Notes: generated from the sequence alone by a model not told the origin. A stretch of DNA of 64,000 nucleotides from Saprospiraceae bacterium (GCA_019187225.1 JABAQQ010000001.1:141395-205394), one strand, 5' to 3'; shown: positions 29,754 through 38,699, counted from the first letter of the stretch. Program-made: numbers and translations.

Positions 29754-30302
29754 TTATATGATGCCTTGTTCCGGATTTTTGCCCGGGATACCTTTAAAAT
29801 AGTTCCAGATGTATGCGATGTCGGCTTCTTCGTTGTCGGTCGGGTAAAAAAGTTGAGGATCGAAATGCACTTCTTTTTGGGCCCAATTGAAAGTACACAG
29901 ACAGATCGGCGCACTTGCCAGCCGGGCGATGTGGTAAAAACCGGTTTTGAACCTGGGCACTTTTTTACGTGTGCCTTCGGGCGCCAACACGAGGTGCATA
30001 CGGGGCTCGCGTTTGAAAGCCTTTACGATAGCTACCACAAAGTTATGGCTTTTAGACCGGTCTACCGGGATGCCGCCCAACCAGCGGAAGAACGCCCCGA
30101 ACGGCCAGCGAAAAATGGTGTGTTTGCCTACGTAGTTTGCATTAAATTTGCCAGCGCTATTGACGAGCACACCCACTGGAAAATCCCAATTGGACGTATG
30201 CGGCGCTACGGCAATGATGACTTTTGCCAATTCTTCGGGATAGTGGCCGGTAATCTTCCAGCCCCATAATTTTAGGATCAATTTGCTGAGCCAACTGAGC
30301 AT
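29754..30302 (-). CDS. PlsC-like 1-acyl-glycerol-3-phosphate acyltransferase family protein
   Basis: The 182-residue protein has the acyltransferase motif I HTSNWD (HX4D) and motif III APEGTRKK, so it should acylate a lysophospholipid or related glycerolipid at the inner membrane. It is shorter than typical PlsC (about 240) but both catalytic blocks are present. It lies 31 bases downstream of a DUF1080 gene on the same strand. Confidence 0.87.
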   Translation of the reverse strand: MLSWLSKLILKLWGWKITGHYPEELAKVIIAVAPHTSNWDFPVGVLVNSAGKFNANYVGKHTIFRWPFGAFFRWLGGIPVDRSKSHNFVVAIVKAFKREPRMHLVLAPEGTRKKVPRFKTGFYHIARLASAPICLCTFNWAQKEVHFDPQLFYPTDNEEADIAYIWNYFKGIPGKNPEQGII

Positions 30303-30333
30303 TAGTTATTGGTTATCAGTAACGGGTGATGGG

Positions 30334-30954
30334 TTATTGGTTCAATTCTTTCAGCCTGATATTCCGCCAATGCACTTTGATACCGCCGCCGTCATGTATC
30401 TGCAGAGCGATCTGGCCGGTTGCCTTTCCGATTTTTTCGTCCCTTAAGGTGATCATAGGGTGGCCGTTGAGCCAGGTGATCACCTGGTCGCCCAATACCC
30501 GGACGCGCAGGGTGTTCCAGTCGCCCATTTTGAGTGATTGATCCGATCCTGCTGCCGGCTGGATCAGCCAACCGCGCCCGTAGGATTCATAAATGCCGCC
30601 TGTATGCTGACCCGGTGGTGCGACTTCCGCTTGCCAACCGGTGATCTTGGTGCCTTCGATGAAGGAGCGGAAAAACACGCCGCTGTTGCCGTTGGCTTCC
30701 TGTTTGAATTCGAGGGTGAGGTCGAAATCTTTGTATTGCGTCGTGGTACCCAGGTAGCCGTAACCTTTGTCGGGCCCACTCTCGCACACGAGTTCGCCCT
30801 GGTCCACGTACCATTTCTCCGTGCCGTAGATTTTCCAACCTGAGAGGTCTTTGCCGTTGAAAAGAGAAATGCCGTCGGCAGCGGTCTTTTTCGCGCCCGA
30901 ACAGGCCGAGAAAATACTTGCTGCGAGCAATATATAAATGGATGTCTGTCTCAT
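30334..30954 (-). CDS. DUF1080 family lipoprotein (3-keto-disaccharide hydrolase-like), copy 2
   Basis: The 206-residue product starts at the ATG overlapping the stop of the upstream DUF1080 gene (ATGA), which implies translational coupling. It has a lipoprotein signal with FSAC lipobox, then the DUF1080 concanavalin-like sandwich: LFNGKDLSGWKIYG, GELVCESGPDKGYGYL, LEFKQEANGNSGVFFRS and the Gly-His-rich QHTGGIYESYGRGW. Members of this family hydrolyse 3-keto-glycosides or bind glycans at the cell envelope. The longer frame to 31083 overlaps the upstream gene and is not used. Confidence 0.88.
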   Translation of the reverse strand: MRQTSIYILLAASIFSACSGAKKTAADGISLFNGKDLSGWKIYGTEKWYVDQGELVCESGPDKGYGYLGTTTQYKDFDLTLEFKQEANGNSGVFFRSFIEGTKITGWQAEVAPPGQHTGGIYESYGRGWLIQPAAGSDQSLKMGDWNTLRVRVLGDQVITWLNGHPMITLRDEKIGKATGQIALQIHDGGGIKVHWRNIRLKELNQ

Positions 30955-31658
30955 AATTCTCTGATTTTGATGTTCCTGAACCATATTTTGCTGCCGTGAT
31001 CCTGTAAGGCGATACGACCGCGTTTGGAGCGACCGTAGCCGGGAAACTCGCTCCATTTGCCGGCTTTGATCAATTTTTCCCATTCGGGCGTCCAGAGTTG
31101 GTATTTCACCACTTTTACGCCGTTGAGCCAGTGCTCGACATGGCCTTTGTTGACGACAAGGCGGGTGTGGTTGTACTCACCGACGGGCTTAATGACCGAG
31201 CGGGACGGCGGGTGCATACCGTAGTTGGCCGCTGATTTTTGCCAGTTTTCCAATTTTTCGGGAAAACCGATATCGTCCACCAGCTGGTATTCGGGGCCGG
31301 TGGCGTACACGGTCGCGTATTTTTTCGGGTCTTCCACGACGTTGAAAAAGATGCCGCTGTTGCCGGTCGGCGAAATTTTCCATTCGAGTGACAATTCAAA
31401 ATTCTCGAACTCGCGTTCGGTCACGATGTCGTTGGCAGAGCCTTCATGGCCAGCCTGGCCGAGGGCGATGAGTTCGCCGCCCTTCACTTCCCAGCCGCGT
31501 ACTTCTTTGGCGCCGTAGGTGTGCCAGCCTTTGGTAGAGACGCCGTCGAAAAGCAGTTGCCAGCCGGCTTTTTGTTCGGCGTCGGTGAGAGTGTTGAGTT
31601 TGGGAGAGCAGCCTGTAATAGCCAACATTATGAATGAAAAAACAAACAGTTTGTCCAT
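30951..31658 (-). CDS. DUF1080 family lipoprotein (3-keto-disaccharide hydrolase-like), copy 1
   Basis: The 235-residue product has a lipoprotein signal (MDKLFVFSFIMLAITGC). The DUF1080 domain shows LLFDGVSTKGWHTYG, LSLEWKISPTGNSGIFFNV and YEYQ-like YQLVDDIG segments. It is clearly paralogous to the next gene but more divergent than a recent duplication. With the Gfo/Idh/MocA gene upstream it forms a typical 3-keto-sugar set: oxidoreductase plus keto-glycoside hydrolases. Confidence 0.88.
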   Translation of the reverse strand: MDKLFVFSFIMLAITGCSPKLNTLTDAEQKAGWQLLFDGVSTKGWHTYGAKEVRGWEVKGGELIALGQAGHEGSANDIVTEREFENFELSLEWKISPTGNSGIFFNVVEDPKKYATVYATGPEYQLVDDIGFPEKLENWQKSAANYGMHPPSRSVIKPVGEYNHTRLVVNKGHVEHWLNGVKVVKYQLWTPEWEKLIKAGKWSEFPGYGRSKRGRIALQDHGSKIWFRNIKIREL

Positions 31659-31707
31659 TGATTTTGAAATTAAACGTGGTTGAAAAATCTAAAAAAATGA
31701 CGATGCT

Positions 31708-33075
31708 TTACATCTTCTTCATCGCCACCGGGTCCCACCGCACCGTTTTTTCCTCGAAATAACTGTCGTTGCACAGTAGCGCCGGCGCTGCGGCGCGGTA
31801 GCCGAATACAGCGTCTTCCACCACAGGTTTGCCGTTGCGTACGCCTTCGAGGAAGTGTGTAAAATGGTCATAGTGCGCGCCCAGATACCCTTCTTCCACC
31901 TTGTAATGCACCTCTTTGGGTGGCAGCATTTTTTTCCGTGCGCCGAGTGCTTTGTCGAATTCGTTGCTTTTGGCCGACATAAAGGCATCCATCGGGTCGG
32001 AAGTGAGGTTTTTGCGGAGGAACACGTCGTCCCAGGTGACGTCCATGGCGCCTTCGCTGCCCACCATGCGCAGGTAAGTGCTGCCGGAAGTGCCGTCCAC
32101 AAAATTGACGCGCAGCGACAGGTTGAACGCCGGGTGCGCCTTGGTTTCCGGGTAGTCGAACATGCCCAATAACACGTCGGGCACTTCGCGGCCGTCCTTC
32201 CAGTAGCGCAGGCCGCCCGTGGCCATCACCTTGTTGGGGCCCATCGAGCTGGTGACGAAGTGCAGGCTGGAGAACAAGTGTACGAACAGGTCGCCCGATA
32301 CGCCCGTGCCGTAGTCGCGGTAGTTGCGCCAGCGGAAAAAGCGCAGGGGATCGAAGGAGCGTTTGGTGGTGTTGGCGATGTAGCGATCCCAGTCCACTGT
32401 CTCGGGCGAAGCGTCGGCAGGAATGGCGTATTGCCACGCGCCGGTGGGTGAGTTGCGTGCCCAGAATCCTTCAGCGTAAATGAGTTGGCCGATGGCGCCG
32501 CTTTCGTAGAGTTCTTTTGCTTTTTCATTGCCGAGCGAGCTCAGTCCCTGACTGCCCACCTGGTAGGTTTTGCCGCTTTTTTGCTGCGCCTGCACGACGG
32601 CGGGGCCTTCCGCTACGTTTTGCACCATCGGTTTTTCGCAATAAGCGCCTTTGCCTTTCATTAGCGCGTCCACCGAAATTTGTTTGTGCCAGTGGTCGGG
32701 TGTGGCAATGATGACGGCATCCACGTCCTGGCGATCGAGTATCTCGCGGTAATCTTTAGTGGTGAAAAGGTCTTTTCCCCAGCGTTCTTTGGCTTCGCCA
32801 AGCCGGCCCGTGTACAGGTCGCACACGGCGACGAGTTTAGTGCCCGGCACCTGCAGGGCCGTTTTGGTATCTTCTACCCCCATGCCGCCCGCGCCGATGA
32901 GGGCGATCTGGATGTTGTCGTTAGCAGAGAAGCGGTTTTGGCGGGAAAGCGCCACTTGTTCGGCTTCGTTTTTCCCGTAGAGGATGGCCGGGCCGGAAGT
33001 GCCCAGCAAGGCGGCTCCGGCGGCAATTTTCTTGACGAATGAACGCCGGGAGGAAGTGTTTTTCGATTGTTGCAT
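31708..33075 (-). CDS. Tat-exported Gfo/Idh/MocA family oxidoreductase
   Basis: The 455-residue product has a twin-arginine signal (SSRRSFVKKIAAGAALLG), a Rossmann NAD(P) site IALIGAGGMGVEDT, and the EKP motif (YCEKPMVQNV) used for catalysis in this family. The C-terminal substrate domain includes NYRDYGTGVSGDLFVH. Export with cofactor already bound fits the Tat route. Members oxidise sugars, often at C3, or act as glycosidases with NAD. It heads the minus-strand group with two DUF1080 genes 49 and 754 bases downstream. Confidence 0.9.
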   Translation of the reverse strand: MQQSKNTSSRRSFVKKIAAGAALLGTSGPAILYGKNEAEQVALSRQNRFSANDNIQIALIGAGGMGVEDTKTALQVPGTKLVAVCDLYTGRLGEAKERWGKDLFTTKDYREILDRQDVDAVIIATPDHWHKQISVDALMKGKGAYCEKPMVQNVAEGPAVVQAQQKSGKTYQVGSQGLSSLGNEKAKELYESGAIGQLIYAEGFWARNSPTGAWQYAIPADASPETVDWDRYIANTTKRSFDPLRFFRWRNYRDYGTGVSGDLFVHLFSSLHFVTSSMGPNKVMATGGLRYWKDGREVPDVLLGMFDYPETKAHPAFNLSLRVNFVDGTSGSTYLRMVGSEGAMDVTWDDVFLRKNLTSDPMDAFMSAKSNEFDKALGARKKMLPPKEVHYKVEEGYLGAHYDHFTHFLEGVRNGKPVVEDAVFGYRAAAPALLCNDSYFEEKTVRWDPVAMKKM

Positions 33076-33459
33076 GCCGTGAAAAAGTCAGAGATGAAAG
33101 TGAGTGGTTTTTCAGCGGCGAAATGTAGGGGACAAAAGGCCGAATTGTTCCAAAAGTTGCCCTACAAATCTCAAATTTTTCCAGGGACCTCATTACAGAG
33201 TACGACCGTCCACCATTCTCCGTTTTTTGGTTAAATGAGGGTTAAATCCGTTGTCCGCTCGTAACTTTCGGAGTCGAAATTTGTCAGATCATAAAAAATT
33301 TAACAATCAATCGCAGTACCTTCGGTGAATTAAGCGAACTTTAACGGCTCTGAGAGGGGCACTTTAAAGTACCTTTAACCAAAATAAGTGCGCAAGGCTG
33401 CTATCTTTGACCCTGCAAACATTGCGCACCGGAACACGCGCAACAAAATTTCTCACACC
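33076..33459. other. 384-bp divergent intergenic region
   Basis: Lies between the minus-strand oxidoreductase and the plus-strand repeat-rich protein, so it should contain both promoters. Apart from the TATCTTTG element at 33402-33409 and several scattered TTTAA(C) words in 33230-33385, no ORF, repeat array or RNA gene is evident. Confidence 0.5.
33402..33409 (+). promoter_or_regulatory. -7 promoter element (TATCTTTG)
   Basis: Perfect match to TAnnTTTG, 50 bases upstream of the ATG of the repeat-rich secreted protein. A -33 TTG at ideal spacing is not obvious. Confidence 0.45.
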
Positions 33460-34830
33460 ATGAAAGTAAAGAATAATTCATTGATCCGGATACTTCCTGC
33501 TCTGTTCGTGCTGGCGCTGAATTTGCCGGCCAATGCACAGGACGATCTCTACTACGACCCGTCCACAGACAACAAGCCTGTGCCGAAGTACGAGGAAACA
33601 TACGATGAACCGAACAATGTCACACGCCGCTACGACGGCGATGACGAGTATTATGAAGAAGACGACTACGCGTACGAATATTCGTCGCGCATCCGGCGTT
33701 TTCATCGCCCGGCGTATGGAGTTGATTACTACGATCCGCTTTTCGTTGACCTTTATTATTACGACCCATTTTTCCTGCCGGGCGCTTCCATTTATACCTA
33801 CGGTTACAATGATTACTGGAGGTGGCGCCGCTGGCAACGCTGGCAGCGTTGGAATGCCTGGAATCCATACAATCCATGGGGGAACTATGGTTTTGGCTGG
33901 AATAGCTGGACGGGTTGGAGTGTCGGTTTCGGCGGCTACGGCGGCTGGAATGCGTGGAACAATCCCTATGTGTGGAACAACTACTACTACGATCCTTACT
34001 GGACGTGGAACGGTTGCAACCCCTACTACGGCAACGTGTGGGTGAACAACAACTACTATTATAACAACAACAACGGAGGCTACAACGGCCACCGCCCGCA
34101 AACCTATACCGGCCCGCGCCGCGGCGGCACTACCATCAATAACGGTTATGCCCGGCTGAACAACGGCACCGGCAACAACGGCCGTCTGGTGGCCATTGAC
34201 AAAGAAGCGCCGGTGATTGAAATATCCCGCCCCAACGGCCGCACCAACATCGAAAAAGCACCAACTGGCAAACCCATCGAGCGTACTACGCCAACCGAAA
34301 GCCGCAAACCGAGCGGGGTCGCCAAAGACCCGAATACCATCGAAGGACGCAACCCGGCAGGCCGCGACGTAGAGAAAGCCCGCCCCAGCCGCGAATCCAC
34401 GCCCAACAACGACGCGACGCCCAGCCGCCGCCCATCGCGCGATACGGAAACGCGACCGTCACGGCAGCCTTCGCAGGAAACGCGCCCGTCGCGCCAGGAA
34501 GAAACACGTCCGTCGCGTGACGTTGAAACGCGACCGTCACGACAGCCTTCGCAGGAAACGCGCCCGTCGCGCAATACTGAAACACGTCCGTCGCGTTCCG
34601 AGCGCGGCAACAACGAAGCCGCCCGTCCGAGCCGTCCTTCTTCTGAAGACCGTCCGTCGCGCAATATCGAAAGCCGTCCCAGCCGCAGCAACGACAGCGG
34701 CGGAAGATCCTGGGATTCCGGCTCGTCGGGACGCAGCAGCAGTGGCAATTCCGGTTCGTCCGGCGGCAGCCGCGGTAGCTCCGGTGGCGGCAGCAAAAGC
34801 AGCGGCGGCGGCAGTCGCGGACGCAATTAA
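33460..34830 (+). CDS. Secreted Tyr/Asn-rich protein with Arg-Pro-Ser repeats
   Basis: The 456-residue product has a signal peptide ending ANAQ. Three compositional zones follow: an acidic Tyr-rich zone (about 25-105, e.g. DDEYYEEDDYAYEY), a Trp/Tyr/Asn/Gly-rich zone (about 125-235, e.g. WRRWQRWQRWNAWN), and a basic zone (about 300-415) with many copies of TRPSR/RPSRQPSQE, ending in a Ser/Gly tail (SSGNSGSSGGSRGS). No enzyme motif is seen. I infer an intrinsically disordered envelope or matrix protein; the RPSR units could be phosphorylation or nucleic-acid/polyanion-binding sites. ATG at 33460 is set by the signal peptide. Confidence 0.78.
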   Translation: MKVKNNSLIRILPALFVLALNLPANAQDDLYYDPSTDNKPVPKYEETYDEPNNVTRRYDGDDEYYEEDDYAYEYSSRIRRFHRPAYGVDYYDPLFVDLYYYDPFFLPGASIYTYGYNDYWRWRRWQRWQRWNAWNPYNPWGNYGFGWNSWTGWSVGFGGYGGWNAWNNPYVWNNYYYDPYWTWNGCNPYYGNVWVNNNYYYNNNNGGYNGHRPQTYTGPRRGGTTINNGYARLNNGTGNNGRLVAIDKEAPVIEISRPNGRTNIEKAPTGKPIERTTPTESRKPSGVAKDPNTIEGRNPAGRDVEKARPSRESTPNNDATPSRRPSRDTETRPSRQPSQETRPSRQEETRPSRDVETRPSRQPSQETRPSRNTETRPSRSERGNNEAARPSRPSSEDRPSRNIESRPSRSNDSGGRSWDSGSSGRSSSGNSGSSGGSRGSSGGGSKSSGGGSRGRN

Positions 34831-34885
34831 TTCCTGAAAGGCTTCTCTCTCCGAAAAACTCCTTCTTTCGGAAAGAGGCATGCTG

Positions 34886-34929
34886 AAAATGGGTGGAAAT
34901 TGGTTCTTACACCTCCTTCCACCCATTTT
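34886..34929 (+). terminator. Intrinsic terminator after the RPS-repeat protein
   Basis: AAAATGGGTGGAA and its exact complement (13 bp) are separated by an 18-base loop, 56 bases after the stop codon; the 3' arm itself ends in TTTT. Confidence 0.65.
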
Positions 34930-34962
34930 CTTTGCCCTCTCAACCATTCACAATCCATTGCC

Positions 34963-36444
34963 ATGAAAAGATATTTTTTGCCGACGCTCTTTTCTTTTTT
35001 GTCGGCTTCCCTTCTTGCACAATCAGCCGGCGATGTGCTCAATTACTCTTTCCTGCGACCCAGCGGAACAGCACGCTTTACGGGAGTGGGTGGTGCCATG
35101 GGCGCATTGGGCGCCGATTTCGGCACACTGAGCACCAACCCGGCCGGCCTGGCCATGTACCGCTCCGATGAATTTACCGTGACGCCCAGTCTGCGGTTTG
35201 CCCATACCGATGCCACCTTACAAGGCAACGCCCCGATAGGAGAAGACCGGAGCGCATTCGGCTTCGACAACGTTGGCCTCGTGTTCAATACTACCCCCCG
35301 CGGCAGTCGCTGGAAGACATTCAATGTCGGTATCGGCCTCAATAAAATGAACAACTACAACCAGGCGGTTTATTACAACGGCAACGCCTCCGGATCTCTG
35401 ATGAATGCTTACTTTGACGAAACAGAATCGGTATTCAACAGTGGCGGTACCGATGCCGACCTCAATCCTTTCGGGGCACAACTGGCCTGGGACGCCAATG
35501 CCATTTATTACCAGAACGACACCTTGACCTACGATTTCGCGGGTTTTGAAAACGCTGTCACGGAGCATTCCCAAACGGCGACCACTTTTGGCGGCATGAA
35601 CGAACTGGCACTCTCTTTTGCCGGCAATTACAACGAACAACTGATGGTGGGGGTTACCATCGGCGTGCCGTTTGTCAATTACCGGCTTGAAAGCGAATAC
35701 ATCCAGCGCGATCCCGGAGGCGACGTGGCAGGTAGTGTGCCCTATTTCGGTCAATTGATATACACCGACTATCTCCGGACGGAAGGCATCGGCATCAATC
35801 TTAAAATGGGATTGATATACAAAGTAAGTCAGATGGTGCGTCTTGGTGTCGCTTTCCATACTCCCACTGCGCTGGGGCTGACGGACAATTTCAGCAATAC
35901 TTTCGCTTACGATTACGGCGACGGCAGCGGCTCCTATACAGGTGAAACATTGTATTCGCCGGACGGAGTATTCGATTACAAATTGCGCACGCCCTGGCGT
36001 TTCAGCGCGAGCAGCGCCTTCGTATTCAGAAAATACGGATTTATCAGTGCCGATGTGGAATGGCTGGATTACGGGAACAATCGCTACGACTTCACTTCCA
36101 ATGTGTCGAACAATGAAAACCAGGCGCTTGAACGCGAAATAAATAACGAGATCAGGCGCAGTTACCAATCCGCTATGAACGTCCGCGTCGGCGGCGAACT
36201 GGCGCTCGACCAATTCCGTCTGCGCGCCGGAGTGAACCTGAACGGCAACCCGGAAGAAGGGGGAAATGATTTTAATACAGCATTTTCGCTCGGAGCAGGC
36301 GTGCACACCGGGTCGTTCTTTATTGACCTGGCCTACCGCCGTTCTACCGGCGAAGGCTTTGTGGGTGCAGGTGCTGGCACTCCGGTAGCACTGACCGACA
36401 ATACCATGAACGATGTGTCACTGACTTTAGGCTTTAAGTTCTGA
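34963..36444 (+). CDS. FadL/OmpP1-like outer membrane transport protein
   Basis: The 493-residue product has a signal peptide (MKRYFLPTLFSFLSASLLAQ) and the N-terminal 'hatch' characteristic of the family (GGAMGALGADFGTLSTNPAGLAMYRS). The rest is a long beta-barrel ending in an aromatic-ended strand, MNDVSLTLGFKF. FadL-type proteins let hydrophobic compounds pass the outer membrane. ATG at 34963 is chosen because the signal peptide begins there. Confidence 0.83.
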   Translation: MKRYFLPTLFSFLSASLLAQSAGDVLNYSFLRPSGTARFTGVGGAMGALGADFGTLSTNPAGLAMYRSDEFTVTPSLRFAHTDATLQGNAPIGEDRSAFGFDNVGLVFNTTPRGSRWKTFNVGIGLNKMNNYNQAVYYNGNASGSLMNAYFDETESVFNSGGTDADLNPFGAQLAWDANAIYYQNDTLTYDFAGFENAVTEHSQTATTFGGMNELALSFAGNYNEQLMVGVTIGVPFVNYRLESEYIQRDPGGDVAGSVPYFGQLIYTDYLRTEGIGINLKMGLIYKVSQMVRLGVAFHTPTALGLTDNFSNTFAYDYGDGSGSYTGETLYSPDGVFDYKLRTPWRFSASSAFVFRKYGFISADVEWLDYGNNRYDFTSNVSNNENQALEREINNEIRRSYQSAMNVRVGGELALDQFRLRAGVNLNGNPEEGGNDFNTAFSLGAGVHTGSFFIDLAYRRSTGEGFVGAGAGTPVALTDNTMNDVSLTLGFKF

Positions 36445-36464
36445 ATCAGACAATTAAGTTAAAG

Positions 36465-36497
36465 ATCGGGAAAATGGCCGTATGCCGTTTTCCCGAT
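36465..36497 (+). terminator. Intrinsic terminator after the FadL-like gene
   Basis: ATCGGGAAAA pairs exactly with TTTTCCCGAT (13-base loop), followed by TCTTTTTATTT; it begins 20 bases after the stop codon. Confidence 0.8.
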
Positions 36498-36552
36498 TCT
36501 TTTTATTTCAGCCATTGCGCAGCACCGTTTTTTATCAACTTTGCGCCTGATA

Positions 36553-36600
36553 AAACCGTCCACCCGCCTTCGCTGAGGCTTCGGCGGGTAAACCGTCCAC
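36553..36600. repeat. Dispersed palindromic element flanked by 11-bp direct repeats
   Basis: ACCCGCC (36562-36568) pairs with GGCGGGT (36583-36589) around TTCGCTGAGGCTTC. The palindrome is bracketed by AAACCGTCCAC at 36553-36563 and 36590-36600. The same core occurs twice, in opposite orientations, at 40264-40334. It ends eight bases before the rmlC ATG, so it lies in the rmlC leader. Confidence 0.7.
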
Positions 36601-36608
36601 TGTTTCAA

Positions 36609-37151
36609 ATGCCTTTTCTGACAACACCCATTCCAGGCCTTATCGTTTTTGAACCGCGCATTTTCCCCGACGAACGGGGTTACTTTTTTGAAAGTTACAA
36701 CCTGCGGACATGGGAAGAGGCCGGTATCCGGATGAATTTTGTACAGGACAACCAGGCGCGGTCCACGCGGGGTGTATTGCGTGGCCTGCATTATCAGGTT
36801 GGTGACATGGCCCAGGCCAAACTCGTGCGTGTGCTCGAAGGCGAAGTGTTGGATGTTGCAGTGGATATACGGAAGGGTTCGCCGACCTATGGCCAATGGT
36901 ACAGTATCCGGCTCAGTGCGGAGAACAAACGCCAGTTGCTCGTGCCGCGTGGGTTCGCACATGGCTACGTGGTGCTCAGCGAGACGGCGGAATTTTTTTA
37001 TAAATGCGACAATTTTTACTCGAAAGCGCACGAGGGCGGCATCCGGTACGACGATCCGGTGCTGGCGATTGATTGGGAGTTTAACCCCTCGGAAGTGATC
37101 GTGGCAGAAAAAGACAGCGCCTTGCCGTATTGGGGGAAACACCGGAAATAA
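36609..37151 (+). CDS. rfbC: dTDP-4-dehydrorhamnose 3,5-epimerase
   Basis: Third enzyme of dTDP-L-rhamnose synthesis, epimerising dTDP-4-keto-6-deoxyglucose at C3 and C5. The 180-residue cupin starts MPFLTTPIPGLIVFEPRIF and carries DERGYFFESYN, RGLHYQ (catalytic His) and the RGFAHGYVVLS strand. The rmlA, B and D genes are not in the window. The longer reading frame to 36474 crosses the palindromic element and is not used. Confidence 0.95.
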   Translation: MPFLTTPIPGLIVFEPRIFPDERGYFFESYNLRTWEEAGIRMNFVQDNQARSTRGVLRGLHYQVGDMAQAKLVRVLEGEVLDVAVDIRKGSPTYGQWYSIRLSAENKRQLLVPRGFAHGYVVLSETAEFFYKCDNFYSKAHEGGIRYDDPVLAIDWEFNPSEVIVAEKDSALPYWGKHRK

Positions 37152-37214
37152 ATATGATATTAACTGATATTGAGATAGTATGAAATTATTTGCTGAGACC
37201 AATCTATATAGCTT

Positions 37215-37302
37215 AATATCCCAATATCCCAATATCCCAATATCCCAATATCCCAATATCCCAATATCCCAATATCCCAATATCCCAATATCCCAATATC
37301 AA
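37215..37302. repeat. 8-bp tandem repeat (AATATCCC), about 11 copies
   Basis: An uninterrupted array of AATATCCC units fills most of the convergent gap between rmlC and the ABA4-like gene. On the minus strand it is translatable as GYWDIGIL repeats, but no conserved domain follows, so it is taken as non-coding. Confidence 0.9.
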
Positions 37303-37310
37303 TCGCTTAT

Positions 37311-37739
37311 TCAACCTATTTCCCACTTTCTTGTCTTGAAAAAGCGCACAACGAGGTAGACAAGCAAGCCCGCCGGCCCTGTCAGCATGGTAAGCAATAA
37401 AGCCGGAATCACAAAGATATGCCCGATCTTCAACTGACGCGCATCGTGTGTCTGCCAGGTGCCCACGAGCAGGCAGAAGGAAAGATAATTGAGCCAGCCG
37501 GTAAGCAACATTTCCTTACTGCGAAACAAATTCTCCAGTCCCGACAGGGAAAGCAGATTGCCACCGCCTTCCGGGCCGGTAAGGTGGATAAAGGTAAAAA
37601 TGGCTGCGGCGATCAGCAACACAATGGCCGAACCGAACGCGAGCGGCTCCGTAAATTTCCAGTTAGGGGCAAACATCAGCAGCGCCCAGGGAATAAAGAT
37701 CAAAATGCTGGCGTACCAGTAAAAGTTGTCGGCAGACAT
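37311..37739 (-). CDS. ABA4-like (DUF4281) integral membrane protein
   Basis: The 142-residue protein has four predicted membrane helices (about 5-22, 34-52, 78-95, 105-132) and the conserved end TGPAGLLVYLVVRFFKTRK. Relatives include plant ABA4 (neoxanthin formation) and bacterial proteins of unknown role, sometimes near carotenoid genes; none are seen here. Confidence 0.82.
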   Translation of the reverse strand: MSADNFYWYASILIFIPWALLMFAPNWKFTEPLAFGSAIVLLIAAAIFTFIHLTGPEGGGNLLSLSGLENLFRSKEMLLTGWLNYLSFCLLVGTWQTHDARQLKIGHIFVIPALLLTMLTGPAGLLVYLVVRFFKTRKWEIG

Positions 37740-37743
37740 ATCA

Positions 37744-37813
37744 GTAGGCAGTGGCAGTGGCAGTAGCAGTGGCAGTAGCAGTGGCAGTGGCAGTGGCAGT
37801 AGGCAGTGGCAGT
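37744..37813. repeat. 6-bp tandem repeat (GGCAGT/AGCAGT)
   Basis: About eleven GGCAGT or AGCAGT units occupy the gap between the start of the ABA4-like gene and the end of nadC. The same unit family recurs at 48815-48857, on the other side of fabI. Confidence 0.85.
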
Positions 37814-37835
37814 ATTATAACGTTTCTCACACCCC

Positions 37836-38699
37836 TCACCCTCTCACAATCTTGAGGCTCATATCGAGCGGATGTGCCGAGTGCGTGAGTGCGCCGGCTG
37901 AAACATAATTGACGCCAGTTTGGGCATATTTGCGCACGTTGAACAAGGTGATCCCGCCGGAGGCTTCGGTCTCGAAACGGCCATTGACAATCGCAACGGC
38001 TTCATGGAGGATAGGTATTTCAAAATTGTCGAACATGACACGGGTGATGCCTCCAACCTGCATCAATTCTTCCAGTTCGACCAGGTTGCGCACCTCGACG
38101 GTAATACCGAGGTTCAATCCTTTTTCTTTTTGGTAAGCGTGGGCCCGCTCGACGGCGTTGCGAATGCCGCCCGCTGCATCCACATGGTTGTCTTTTATCA
38201 TCATCCAGTCGTAGAGGCCCCATCGGTAGTTTTCGCAGCCACCGATTTTGACCGCCCATTTTTCCAAAAAACGAATGAGCGGGGTCGTTTTACGGGTGTC
38301 GAGCACCGTCACGGGCAAATCGCCCACTTCGAAAGCGAAGCGGCTGCTGAGCGTGGCGATACCGCTCATGCGCTGCATGGTATTGAGCGCGAGCCGTTCA
38401 CCTTGCAGCAAAGCGCGGGTATTGGCTTCTACCTCGAAACCAATTTCGCCGAAGAGCACGTCGGAACCGTCGGGCTTGTGAATGGTCAGTTTGGCATCCG
38501 GGTCGAGGTGGCGAAAAATGCGTTCGGCCAGGTCCACTCCGGCCAACACACCGTAGTCTTTAATTTTAAGTACCGCGCGGCTGCGGTTGTCCGCCGGAAT
38601 CGTCGCCAGTGAAGTGTGGTCGCCCGTACCGATGTCCTCCCGCAGACCGGCGACTATAAATTCATTGATTTGTGTGTCAGAGATTTGCTGTGGTCGCAT
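37836..38699 (-). CDS. nadC: Nicotinate-nucleotide pyrophosphorylase (quinolinate phosphoribosyltransferase)
   Basis: Makes nicotinate mononucleotide from quinolinate and PRPP. The 287-residue product has EDIGTGDHTS (22-31 region), the active-site LDTRKTTPLIRFLEKWAVKIGG block interrupted only by normal spacing, and the C-terminal EASGGITLFNVRKYA/GVNYVSAGALTHSA phosphate-binding region. ATG at 38699 gives the standard N-terminus; the longer frame overlaps the next gene. Confidence 0.95.
   Translation of the reverse strand: MRPQQISDTQINEFIVAGLREDIGTGDHTSLATIPADNRSRAVLKIKDYGVLAGVDLAERIFRHLDPDAKLTIHKPDGSDVLFGEIGFEVEANTRALLQGERLALNTMQRMSGIATLSSRFAFEVGDLPVTVLDTRKTTPLIRFLEKWAVKIGGCENYRWGLYDWMMIKDNHVDAAGGIRNAVERAHAYQKEKGLNLGITVEVRNLVELEELMQVGGITRVMFDNFEIPILHEAVAIVNGRFETEASGGITLFNVRKYAQTGVNYVSAGALTHSAHPLDMSLKIVRG

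Noticed and set aside
36459-37280. A minus-strand frame beginning with GYWDIGIL repeats opposite rmlC
   Set aside because: The repeats are the translation of the AATATCCC array; the rest is antisense to rmlC.
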